This document shows positions 8,471 through 14,005 of a DNA stretch of 14,127 bases, in pieces. This DNA is from Dehalococcoidia bacterium LH_S1. GTDB taxonomy: Bacteria; Chloroflexota; Dehalococcoidia; SZUA-161; SpSt-899. The DNA lies in the NCBI GenBank assembly GCA_023660035.1, contig JAGXOF010000020.1, positions 1 to 14,127 of the forward strand, read 5' to 3'. The notes under the pieces are model-generated. The model did not search any database. It was given only the letters and a program-made list of their open reading frames with translations, and had not been told where the DNA came from. Each line of letters opens with the position of its first letter. Position 1 is the first letter of the stretch. The position numbers were made by a program, and so were the translations under genes.

Positions 8471-9556
8471 TCATTCTATAGGGAATCCAGCCTGCGGAAG
8501 GGCTTTTTTCAAGCTGTCCATTACACTGTCGATGTCGGATTCCGTTATCCATCCTAAATGGCCTATGCGGAATATCTTGCCCGCCATGTCTCTCTGTCCC
8601 CCTGCCAAAGCGAGGTCATGTTCGTTGCTAAGGATATTGCGTAGCTTGTCAACGTCCAGTCCCTCAGGGGCTTTCACAGCTGTCACCGTATTGGATGCGC
8701 ATTCTTCCCTTGCAAATAAAGGCAATCCCAGGGCTTTTATTTCCTCTCTGGTCTTCTCCGCCACGCGTGTGTGCCGTGCAAAAATGCTCTCAAGGCTCTC
8801 TTCTGCCATCATCTCCAGTGCTGTGGACAGGGCATAGAATACAGTCACTCCGGGAGTCCATGGCGTTTGCCCCTTTTCCAAAAATTTCTTTGCCTGTCCA
8901 AAATCCCAGTAGAAGCGTGGCATCTTGGCTTGAGTATATGCCTCCCATGCTTTATCGCTTACACTAACAAAAGCCAGACCGGGTGGGACCATCCATCCCT
9001 TCTGAGAACCGGTTACAACTACATCGCATTGCCATTCGTCTGTGGGTAAATTTATACAGCCCAGAGAGCTAATGGCATCCACCAAAAGCAGTTTATCACG
9101 TTGCTTGACCACCTTACTGATTGATGCCAGGTCGCTGGTTACTCCGGTTGATGTTTCGTTGTGGGTTGTGAGAACGGTCTTGATCGACTTATCTAAATCC
9201 AGTGCCTTGGCGACCCCATCTGGGTCAGCGCCCTCGCCGTAAGGAAAACGTAGGCGCTCCACATTAGCTCCAAAGCCCTCGGCGATGTCAGCGAACCGTT
9301 CGCCGAAGACACCATTGATAACCGCCAATACTCTATCTCCTGGCGAAAGCATGTTTACGGCAGCCCCTTCCAATCCTCCCGTTCCGGATCCTGTGAGGAT
9401 AAAGACATCCCCTTTTGTCTGGAAGAATTGCTTGAGCCTGGCGGTTGTTGACTCAAGCAGCCCGGCAAATTCCTTGCCCCTGTGATTCACCATCTGCTTA
9501 GTCATGGACTGAAGCACTTCCGGCGGGCATGGTGTTGGACCTGGTACTCGAAGCAT
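8471..9556 (-). CDS. Class V aminotransferase (serine/phosphoserine type), serA partner
   Basis: The protein (361 residues) is a PLP-dependent fold-type I, class V aminotransferase of the alanine/serine-glyoxylate group. It starts with RVPGPTPCPPEV, has the cofactor-phosphate segment TGSGTGGLEGA (55-65), LLVDAISSLG (157-166) with the PLP-nitrogen Asp160, and GSQKG (183-187) with the PLP-binding Lys186. The C-terminal RIGHLGWI is also typical. Because it directly precedes serA, its likely job is to convert 3-phosphohydroxypyruvate to phosphoserine, in the SerC role. A glyoxylate or pyruvate aminotransferase role is the alternative, so I give no symbol. The ATG at 9556 has AAGGAGGA 2-3 bases upstream. 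A promoter and a structured leader are predicted upstream (9684-9713 and 9625-9674). Confidence 0.93.
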   Translation of the reverse strand: MLRVPGPTPCPPEVLQSMTKQMVNHRGKEFAGLLESTTARLKQFFQTKGDVFILTGSGTGGLEGAAVNMLSPGDRVLAVINGVFGERFADIAEGFGANVERLRFPYGEGADPDGVAKALDLDKSIKTVLTTHNETSTGVTSDLASISKVVKQRDKLLLVDAISSLGCINLPTDEWQCDVVVTGSQKGWMVPPGLAFVSVSDKAWEAYTQAKMPRFYWDFGQAKKFLEKGQTPWTPGVTVFYALSTALEMMAEESLESIFARHTRVAEKTREEIKALGLPLFAREECASNTVTAVKAPEGLDVDKLRNILSNEHDLALAGGQRDMAGKIFRIGHLGWITESDIDSVMDSLKKALPQAGFPIE

Positions 9557-9624
9557 GTTCCTCCTTACTTATTTAATATTTTTAGTCTTTCGATCCTTGC
9601 CTATGAAACCTAATAGGGCACCAG

Positions 9625-9674
9625 GATATTTTGCCGACTTCAGGAGTCCGGAAAGTCCATCTTCACAAAATATC
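9625..9674 (-). promoter_or_regulatory. Nested inverted repeat in the leader of the aminotransferase-serA operon
   Basis: Arms GATATTTTG (9625-9633) and CAAAATATC (9666-9674) are perfect 9-base complements. Nested inside are GACTT (9636-9640) and AAGTC (9653-9657). On the minus strand the structure would begin about 3 nt after the predicted transcription start and end about 70 nt before the aminotransferase ATG. No U-run follows, so it does not look like a terminator. It resembles no riboswitch class I recognise. A role as a leader regulator, a stability hairpin or a protein-binding site is inferred. Confidence 0.45.
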
Positions 9675-9683
9675 TCCACCTCA

Positions 9684-9713
9684 AATATATCGTAGTGAGG
9701 GAATAATGGTCAA
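9684..9713 (-). promoter_or_regulatory. Predicted sigma-70 promoter for the aminotransferase-serA operon
   Basis: Read on the minus strand, TTGACC (9713-9708) and TATATT (9689-9684) are separated by 18 bases. Each box matches the consensus at five of six positions. The predicted start is near 9677, leaving a leader of about 120 nt before the ATG at 9556. That is long enough for a regulatory structure, and a strong inverted repeat is found there. The boxes are seen; function is inferred. Confidence 0.6.
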
Positions 9714-9761
9714 GCCGCTGGGGTTGATTCCATCATTGCTCTCCCTTAAGAGCTTTACAGG

Positions 9762-9770
9762 TGATATAAT
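9762..9770 (+). promoter_or_regulatory. Extended -10 promoter for rsfS
   Basis: TGATATAAT is a perfect extended -10 element (TGn plus TATAAT, with TATAAT at 9765-9770). No good -35 box lies at the expected distance, which is usual for extended -10 promoters. Transcription would start near 9777. The purine-rich AAGGGGGA (9794-9801) lies downstream and precedes the conserved N-terminal codons of rsfS. Confidence 0.55.
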
Positions 9771-9852
9771 ATAAATGGAAAGTTAGTTACCATAAGGGGG
9801 ATCACGGGTTCTACAGAGTGCTGAGATAGGCAGGAAGATAGTCGGTGCCGCG

Positions 9853-10155
9853 ATGGAGAGGCAGGCATCCGACATTCTTTTGCTCGATGTCAGCGAGATA
9901 TGCAGTTTCGCTGATTATTTTGTTGTGTGTAATGGCGAGACTGAGCGGCAGCTCAAGGCCATTGTTGAGGAGATCGACAGTACCCTATCCAAAGAGCATG
10001 TCTCCGTTCCTAAACCTCAGGGAAGCACTGAATCTGGCTGGCTTGTCCTGGACCTTGGGGATATAGTTGTCCATGTTTTCAGCCCACAGCAACGGGAATT
10101 CTATACCCTGGAAGATATATGGGATAAGAGTTCCACCATCCTTAAGATTCTATGA
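9853..10155 (+). CDS. rsfS: Ribosomal silencing factor RsfS (start uncertain)
   Basis: RsfS binds ribosomal protein uL14 and blocks joining of the subunits when nutrients are scarce. The body is typical: SDILLLDVSEICSFADYFVVCNGETERQLKAI, then GWLVLDLGDIVVHVFSPQQREFYTLEDIW. From the ATG at 9853 the protein has 100 residues and lacks the first helix of the family. The frame stays open upstream to a TAA at 9793-9795 and encodes LQSAEIGRKIVGAAMERQASDI from 9811, which aligns in length with the E. coli N-terminus. That extension holds no ATG, GTG or TTG. Either a rare start such as GTT 9808 or an ATA is used with AAGGGGGA (9794-9801), or the short form is made, or the sequence has an error. The gene overlaps the tail of ndk by 14 bases. 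Confidence 0.88.
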   Translation: MERQASDILLLDVSEICSFADYFVVCNGETERQLKAIVEEIDSTLSKEHVSVPKPQGSTESGWLVLDLGDIVVHVFSPQQREFYTLEDIWDKSSTILKIL

Positions 10156-10594
10156 TCCACTGATCAATATCTCTCTCATATGTGAATATTTCCTCAGGGG
10201 TAAAGAACAGGGGAATCTCATTCTTTGCCGTCTCCTGTGAATCCGATCCGTGTACCAAGTTGTAGCCGATCTCCAGGGCAAGGTCGCCCCTGATGGTACC
10301 GGGAGTAGCCTCTGTAGGTGCGGTTTTCCCCATCGTGTTTCGTGCTGCCTCCACTGCTTTGGGACCTTCCAGCACGGCAGCGATGATTGGCGAGGATGTT
10401 ATATACTTTATGAGCCCCTCGAAGAACGACTTGCCCTCGTGGACGGCGTAGTGCTTTTTTGCCATGGCATCGTCCATATGCAGCATTTTCATGGCAACTA
10501 TTCTGAGTCCACGGCGTTCCAGCCGCGAGATGATCTCACCCGCAAGTCCTCGCTGCATGGCGTCCGGTTTAACCACTACCAGAGTTCGTTCCAT
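10142..10594 (-). CDS. ndk: Nucleoside diphosphate kinase
   Basis: Ndk moves the gamma phosphate from ATP to other nucleoside diphosphates through a phosphohistidine and so balances NTP and dNTP pools. The 150 residues contain KPDAMQRG with Lys9, Tyr49, Arg85 in ARNTMG, TPGTIRGD with Arg102, and YNLVHGSDS with catalytic His115. These are the expected active-site residues, shifted by two from E. coli numbering. The residue before Asn112 is Tyr where Arg is common. The C-terminal tail (FTYERDIDQWIIES) makes it slightly longer than the shortest bacterial forms. The ATG at 10594 has GGAGAGG about 5-6 bases upstream. The last 14 bases overlap the convergent rsfS gene. Confidence 0.97.
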   Translation of the reverse strand: MERTLVVVKPDAMQRGLAGEIISRLERRGLRIVAMKMLHMDDAMAKKHYAVHEGKSFFEGLIKYITSSPIIAAVLEGPKAVEAARNTMGKTAPTEATPGTIRGDLALEIGYNLVHGSDSQETAKNEIPLFFTPEEIFTYERDIDQWIIES

Positions 10595-10661
10595 TATTTC
10601 CTCTCCTGTCTTTGAAAATTTATTCTTAATCGTCTATCCACTACACTTCGTCGGTCTTCTG

Positions 10662-10683
10662 CATTCCAGCTTTCGCCGGAATG
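10662..10683. repeat. Short dispersed-type hairpin repeat (CATTCC...GGAATG)
   Basis: CATTCCAGC (10662-10670) and GCCGGAATG (10675-10683) pair around TTTC. On the minus strand this gives a 9-bp stem, with one G-U pair, closed by a GAAA tetraloop. The sequence resembles the CATTCC-CGCGAAAGCG-GGAATG type of palindrome scattered between genes in many bacterial genomes. It lies in the 125-base gap between ndk and the THEP1-like gene. No T-run follows on either strand, so termination is not evident. Confidence 0.6.
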
Positions 10684-10719
10684 ACAGCATTGCCTCTTCA
10701 AAAAATATATGGATGGCTA

Positions 10720-11280
10720 TCAGGTGAACATATATTGGGTTTTATCGGGGCTTTCGATACCATAAATTGAACCTATCCAGTTTACTATTCGTTGTCGTAC
10801 GTTCTCTCGATTGGTTTTATCGAGGGAGATAATCTCAACCCCGTTGAGCTCTTTCACTTTGTCGGCCCATGGATGAGATTTTAACATAACTGTTCCGAGA
10901 AGGGGTTTCCCGCTTTCAACGATCTCCATAACTGCTTTCTGAAAGGAATCCGAAAAGAGTTCCATCTTGCCGATCTCGTCGACGATTACCAGGTCACGAT
11001 TCTTGATTGCATTGTGGAGGGCAGGAACTCCTATTTGCTCCAGGCTTTTGAGGTCGACCCCGTATTTACCGACCCGCGGCGGACCGTCGATGTCAACATG
11101 TGCCAGCGTCGCGCTGGTCCCGTCAAGAGTAGTGATTTTAAATCCTGTACGGGTGGTTCCTTTCCTTAGTTCCTCGGTGTAAAAGCCCCCAGCACTGAGG
11201 TTAAACTGGGAGAGCTCTTCTCGAATTATAGTGGTTTTCCCTGAGCCAGGGGCACCGGTGAGGAGCAGTGCGTTAGTCAT
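10720..11280 (-). CDS. THEP1-like nucleoside-triphosphatase (NTPase_1 family)
   Basis: This 186-residue P-loop protein matches the small THEP1-like NTPase family. Members hydrolyse ATP and GTP in vitro, and their cellular role is unclear. Walker A is GAPGSGKT (9-16) and Walker B with its tail is LVIVDEIGKMEL (97-108), a family signature. Also typical are GGFYTEE (31-37) and RTGFKI (44-49). There is no signal peptide or membrane segment. ATG 11280 begins MTNALLLTGAPGSGKT, the usual distance to the P-loop, though no strong ribosome binding site is visible. It has the same direction as ndk, 125 bases upstream of it, and may be cotranscribed with it. It is followed by the short hairpin repeat at 10662-10683. 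Confidence 0.92.
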   Translation of the reverse strand: MTNALLLTGAPGSGKTTIIREELSQFNLSAGGFYTEELRKGTTRTGFKITTLDGTSATLAHVDIDGPPRVGKYGVDLKSLEQIGVPALHNAIKNRDLVIVDEIGKMELFSDSFQKAVMEIVESGKPLLGTVMLKSHPWADKVKELNGVEIISLDKTNRENVRQRIVNWIGSIYGIESPDKTQYMFT

Positions 11281-11405
11281 TGGTTCACATATCCCTGTTC
11301 TGCTTTACATCTCAATTGTAGTCTAACACACCGTAAATCACGGTGCCACAGGAGTGGATGATTTTGACGGCGGGGTGTATATTGCCTTTATTATCGCTTT
11401 CGCAA

Positions 11406-11863
11406 CTAATGTACTATGACTTCAGTCCGGGGGATGGGCTGTGGATTGGTTTGTTTGTAGAAACCGAATACCTCGATGATTCCTTCGCCGGCGGACTTTG
11501 CTGTGAACGTGGCCTCCCGGTGCTTTTGGTCGGACTCTCCCATCAAGGGGAAGGGGGAATTCTCCCTCCCTTGGTGGGAGGGAGTTAGAGGGAGGGGGCT
11601 TTCATCCTTTGTGGTGCTAACCCGCCGAAGAAGCCGGATGTAAGTTTTATAAGTGTCGGTGTATTCCAGCTGGATTGTAGCTCCGACTCCCGTGAATCCC
11701 TCTTCGGAAAGTCTGATATCCTCCCTTGTTTGCAGGAGTTCAGCCTTCTCCGTTTCCACAAGGAACTTCTGAAGCCAGAGTTTAGCTGTGATTGTCCCGG
11801 CGGTTTCCACCGGTTGCCCTGGTCATCGGAGGCGCTATTCCCACCGCCCGGATAACTGCACAT
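11406..11863 (-). pseudogene. Remnant of an unidentified protein gene, interrupted in frame by a palindromic element
   Basis: The minus-strand frame from 11810 to 11406 reads VETAGTITAKLWLQKFLVET... and ends FGFYKQTNPQPIPRTEVIVH. The flanks look like genuine protein: LSEEGFTGVGATIQLEYTD (about 35-53) and TFTAKSAGEGIIEVFGFYK (about 101-119). The middle (about SPLPLTPSHQGRENSPFPLM) is simply the translation of the inserted palindrome at 11537-11598. Upstream the frame stops at a TGA. One frame away, codons for SASDDQG precede the GQPVETAGT codons, suggesting a one-base indel near 11815. The 5' side then runs into the hairpin at 11848-11877. No start codon with a good ribosome binding site was found. 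The GxPV..AGTITAKLW pattern suggests a beta-sandwich or surface-type domain, but I do not recognise the family. Confidence 0.5.
11537..11598. repeat. G/C-rich palindromic insertion element (MITE- or RPE-like)
   Basis: Left arm CTCCCATCAAGGGG... (from 11537) and right arm ...CCTTGGTGGGAG (to 11580) are near-complements centred on GAATTC (11557-11562), with a two-base gap and about two mismatches. It continues as GGAGTTAGAGGGAGGGGG (11581-11598). Similar CTCCCATCAAGGGAGAGGG palindromes occur as dispersed repeats in many environmental bacterial genomes, as I recall. Here the element sits inside a former coding frame and is read through without a stop. Confidence 0.65.
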
Positions 11864-11877
11864 TTGTAGTTATCCGG
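11848..11877. repeat. Strong hairpin, 10-bp perfect arms
   Basis: CCGGATAACT (11848-11857) and AGTTATCCGG (11868-11877) are perfect complements. The pairing can extend three more base pairs, one of them G-U, to a CATT loop (11861-11864), so the stem is 13 bp. It lies between the 5' edge of the 11406-11863 remnant and the next hairpin at 11907-11930. No T-run follows on either strand, so it is more likely a repeat or processing site than a terminator. Confidence 0.6.
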
Positions 11878-11906
11878 TGATATATACATGTCTATTAGCA
11901 AGAATA

Positions 11907-11930
11907 CGGCAGCCCCGTACGGGGCTGCCG
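11907..11930 (-). terminator. 24-bp perfect palindrome, terminator-like
   Basis: CGGCAGCCCCGT (11907-11918) followed by its exact complement to 11930 makes a 24-bp perfect palindrome. As RNA it would be a G/C-rich stem closed by GTAC. On the minus strand it is followed by TATTCTTGCT, weakly U-rich, and lies about 70 bases after the stop of the minus-strand lipoprotein remnant. It is therefore a plausible terminator for that transcript. The poor U-tract makes this uncertain. Confidence 0.5.
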
Positions 11931-12000
11931 GTAAGACTGAATTGTTACACTTGTTACATGTGTTAGTGCGGCTCACACAAGCTGCCAGGACCACGATAAG

Positions 12001-12524
12001 CTATTGTTGCATTCCGGACATCATGTCTGACATATCCTGGATTTCAATGTCAGACGGAATCTCAAATGCGCTGTCAGGAATTGTTGCATCCAAGTTCACC
12101 TCTGTATACTCCACAGTAGTGGTAGCACCCTCAGGTGTGGTGGGCTCAACTTTTCAGAGGGTATCCCTTGTCGGTAGCGAGCCATACCTTGGTAGTCGTG
12201 CCCTCTGTAGACCTCGTTTCGAAGATGGTGCATTTTTCTCCTGAAACTGCCCCGTGACCGGCGATGCTCACACTTTCGTACGAAGGGGTATCGGCACAGC
12301 TTACTTCTCTTGTATATTTCCGGTGCTTCTTGTTCAGCAGGAATAGATGTTTCTTCCGGCTGGGATGTCTGTGTCTCAGTAGGAGATTCAGTGGGCGGTG
12401 TTGTAACAGCGGGCGTCGTAGTGGAAGTCGGCGTTTCTTCCTCTCCGTCTCCGCAGCCACAAGCGCCGGGGACAGCATTATAGCAAATATCCCCACTGTT
12501 CAGCAACAAGGCGCTATTCAACAA
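12001..12524 (-). pseudogene. Frameshifted surface lipoprotein gene (LolA/DUF4412-like C-terminus)
   Basis: Three minus-strand frames add up to one broken gene. The first (from 12524) gives ACGCGDGEEETPTSTTTP followed by a long Thr/Pro/Glu/Ser-rich linker to about APEIYK. A second takes over near 12305 with VSCADTPSYESVSIAGHG and VWLATDKGYPLK. A third begins near 12147 with EPTTPEGATTTVEYTEV and ends at the TAG at 12001-12003 after DMSDMMSGMQQ. Both joins behave like single extra bases; the second lies in the run GAAAAG. The signal-peptide region is also out of frame: MGIFAIMLSPALVAA is in the second frame just before the Cys-Gly-Cys. The layout (signal, lipobox-like Cys, low-complexity linker, then a domain ending VEYTEV...IPDSAFEIP) fits an exported lipoprotein related to LolA-like/DUF4412 proteins; the family call is tentative. 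Sequencing indels are the alternative to real decay. Confidence 0.65.
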
Positions 12525-12538
12525 ATTTCTTGTGTCTG

Positions 12539-12841
12539 TTATTCTTCACCCGAATCCTTTCGCCACTTCTTAAGCCAGTTCTCGATTTCGCCGCTCACGT
12601 TGCTTTTCCCCATGAGGTTCTCAAGTAAGTCGTAAACTTCTCGGAAGGTGCCTACTACCTCCTGTGGCTGGCTGTGAGTGGTTACACAAGCCATAGTCAA
12701 CTGGCTCGCCATCATCATGATATAAACACGTTGCATATCCTTGGCTTGCTTCGTCGCTTCATCTCGCATGTGGTTTGTAATGCAGGCCATCAGCTCGTTC
12801 TCATCCTTGACCTCGCGGCCGCATATCGGACATTGCATCAT
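12539..12841 (-). CDS. Small zinc-finger-like protein, unknown function
   Basis: This 100-residue protein begins MMQCPICGREVKDENELMACITNH. Cys4 and Cys7, then Cys20 and His24 give a CxxC-x12-CxxxH spacing close to a C2H2 finger, so one zinc ion is likely bound at the N-terminus. The rest is charged and probably helical: a Met-rich stretch VYIMMMASQLTMACV (about 39-53), then VVGTFREVYDLLENLMGK and WLKKWRKDSGEE. There is no signal peptide, and I recognise no family beyond the finger. AAGGAGG lies just upstream. It is 1-2 bases from the first ATG (12841) and 4-5 from the second (12838), so the second may be used. The start overlaps the end of tsaB by 41 bases, indicating coupling to the tsaE-tsaB operon. 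The broken lipoprotein gene follows. Confidence 0.78.
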   Translation of the reverse strand: MMQCPICGREVKDENELMACITNHMRDEATKQAKDMQRVYIMMMASQLTMACVTTHSQPQEVVGTFREVYDLLENLMGKSNVSGEIENWLKKWRKDSGEE

Positions 12842-13520
12842 GCCTCCTTTTCTTTGGGACGGTTATTCCTGGCCTTTTTAAGTAGAGGGGTTGGAGGGTA
12901 GAAGGATCGTCAAAATCCTCTAACTCTATTCTACTCCAGCCAAGACAGGCCAGGCAACCGGCGAGCCGAAGTACAGAATCGTTGATAATAATCGCCTTGT
13001 CGCCAAGATGGCTCTTGAGTTTATCTGAGAGTTCAGTGCCTATTTCACCGCAGAAAATGGTCTGTTCCGTAATGCTGTCACATAGTGCATCTACGGTGCT
13101 GATGTGTTCTGGAGCAATTCTCTCTGTGGATCCATTCCTTATGTGAAAGAGCGCTGTAGCGAGCTCTTTACGGCCGGCAGTCAAGATCGGACAGACGGGC
13201 ATTCCGAGGGGTGTGTAAGGGAATGCCATGGCCTCCAGAGTACTTATCCCGAGTAAGGGGATGCCGAGGGCGAAGGACAGTCCCTTGGTAGTGGCCAGTC
13301 CCACGCGGATGCCGTTGAATGTACCAGGGCCTTTGGCCGCTGTGATAGCCTTTATATCCTGTATGTCCGCTTTGCAATGGTCAAGGAGATGGACCATGTT
13401 AGGGATAAGTTCAGCGGTATGGTCCTGCTTCGTATGCCAGTTCATTTCGGCAACGACCTTGCCCTCCTTTGAGAGGGCCAGACTGGATGATCTGGTTGAT
13501 GTATCTATTGAGAGTTCCAT
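12801..13520 (-). CDS. tsaB: tRNA threonylcarbamoyladenosine biosynthesis protein TsaB
   Basis: TsaB is the inactive ASKHA-fold partner of TsaD. With TsaE it completes N6-threonylcarbamoyl modification of A37 in ANN-decoding tRNAs. The chosen start, ATG at 13520, gives 239 residues beginning MELSIDTSTRSSSLAL, the expected family opening. An in-frame start further upstream (13553) would add 11 residues that do not match the family and extend further into tsaE. Other hallmarks are DHTAELIP (33-40) and KGPGTFNGIRVGLATTKGL (63-81), the GPGS/TFxGxRxG motif. The gene overlaps the 3' end of tsaE by 16 bases, so translation is probably coupled. Its own 3' end overlaps the zinc-finger gene. The C-terminal tail after YLKRPG is basic and looks unconserved. 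TsaD, the catalytic subunit, is not in the window. Confidence 0.94.
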   Translation of the reverse strand: MELSIDTSTRSSSLALSKEGKVVAEMNWHTKQDHTAELIPNMVHLLDHCKADIQDIKAITAAKGPGTFNGIRVGLATTKGLSFALGIPLLGISTLEAMAFPYTPLGMPVCPILTAGRKELATALFHIRNGSTERIAPEHISTVDALCDSITEQTIFCGEIGTELSDKLKSHLGDKAIIINDSVLRLAGCLACLGWSRIELEDFDDPSTLQPLYLKRPGITVPKKRRHDAMSDMRPRGQG

Positions 13521-14005
13521 CGTTTCTTTACCTGATTGATTAGCTCGGTGCATCTTTGTCCCTTCGCCTGGAACCGCAGCTTTCTTTCGTTTTCTGCCAT
13601 ATGCTCGAGTTCGATGAGCAGGTGTTCCTGTGGAAACAGAGTCATGGCCTTCTCAGCCCACTCCACAACGCAAACACCCTCTCCATAGAGGTAGTCGTCA
13701 ATGCCGAGGTCGGTGATCTCTTCCAGGTTACTCAGGCGATAGAGGTCTATGTGATACAGGTTGATGTTTCCCGGGTATTCCCTCGCCAGCACGAATGACG
13801 GACTTGATGCATAGGTGGAAAGCCCCATTCCCCATGCGATGCCCTGAACGAGGCACGTTTTTCCCGTTCCCAGGTCTCCCACAAGCAGAAGGAGCTCACC
13901 GGGATGGGCTAGCCCGCCTATTATGGAGCCGATTTCCCGGGTCTGCTCCGGGCTGTGGGTGATTATTGATAATCTGTTTTGGCGAAGGTCTTCAAGATCG
14001 CTCAT
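13505..14005 (-). CDS. tsaE: tRNA threonylcarbamoyladenosine biosynthesis ATPase TsaE
   Basis: TsaE is a small P-loop ATPase that drives turnover of the TsaB-TsaD complex in t6A synthesis. From ATG 14005 the protein has 166 residues. This start is preferred over TTG 14017 because GGGAGGGG lies 2 bases upstream of the ATG and within the longer version. Walker A is GDLGTGKT (43-50), followed by SPSFVLAREY (68-77), the conserved YHIDLYRL (84-91) and VVEWAEK (113-119), all family hallmarks. The C-terminal tail is basic (KGQRCTELINQVKKRW). It is the first gene of the minus-strand tsaE-tsaB-zinc-finger group. No convincing promoter is seen in the 120 bases upstream. Confidence 0.95.
   Translation of the reverse strand: MSDLEDLRQNRLSIITHSPEQTREIGSIIGGLAHPGELLLLVGDLGTGKTCLVQGIAWGMGLSTYASSPSFVLAREYPGNINLYHIDLYRLSNLEEITDLGIDDYLYGEGVCVVEWAEKAMTLFPQEHLLIELEHMAENERKLRFQAKGQRCTELINQVKKRWNSQ

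Noticed and set aside
8101..8481. Plus-strand ORF of 126 codons opposite serA
   Set aside because: It is a shadow of the strongly conserved serA coding sequence, with no family resemblance and no ribosome binding site.
11329..11345. Small inverted repeat CACCGT / ACGGTG with a 5-base loop upstream of the THEP1-like gene
   Set aside because: A 6-bp stem this short is common by chance, and no promoter with good spacing could be tied to it.
11941..11958. Direct repeat TTGTTACA x2 as an operator or array
   Set aside because: There are only two 8-base copies, 9 bases apart, in a decayed region, with no adjacent gene start and no further copies.
11782..11994. Minus-strand 70-codon ORF beginning MVLAACVSRTNTC, with a lipobox-like LAAC
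   Set aside because: It is read-through of the lipoprotein frame past its TAG, it includes both the 24-bp palindrome and the 11848-11877 hairpin, and it has no ribosome binding site. The LAAC match is most likely chance.
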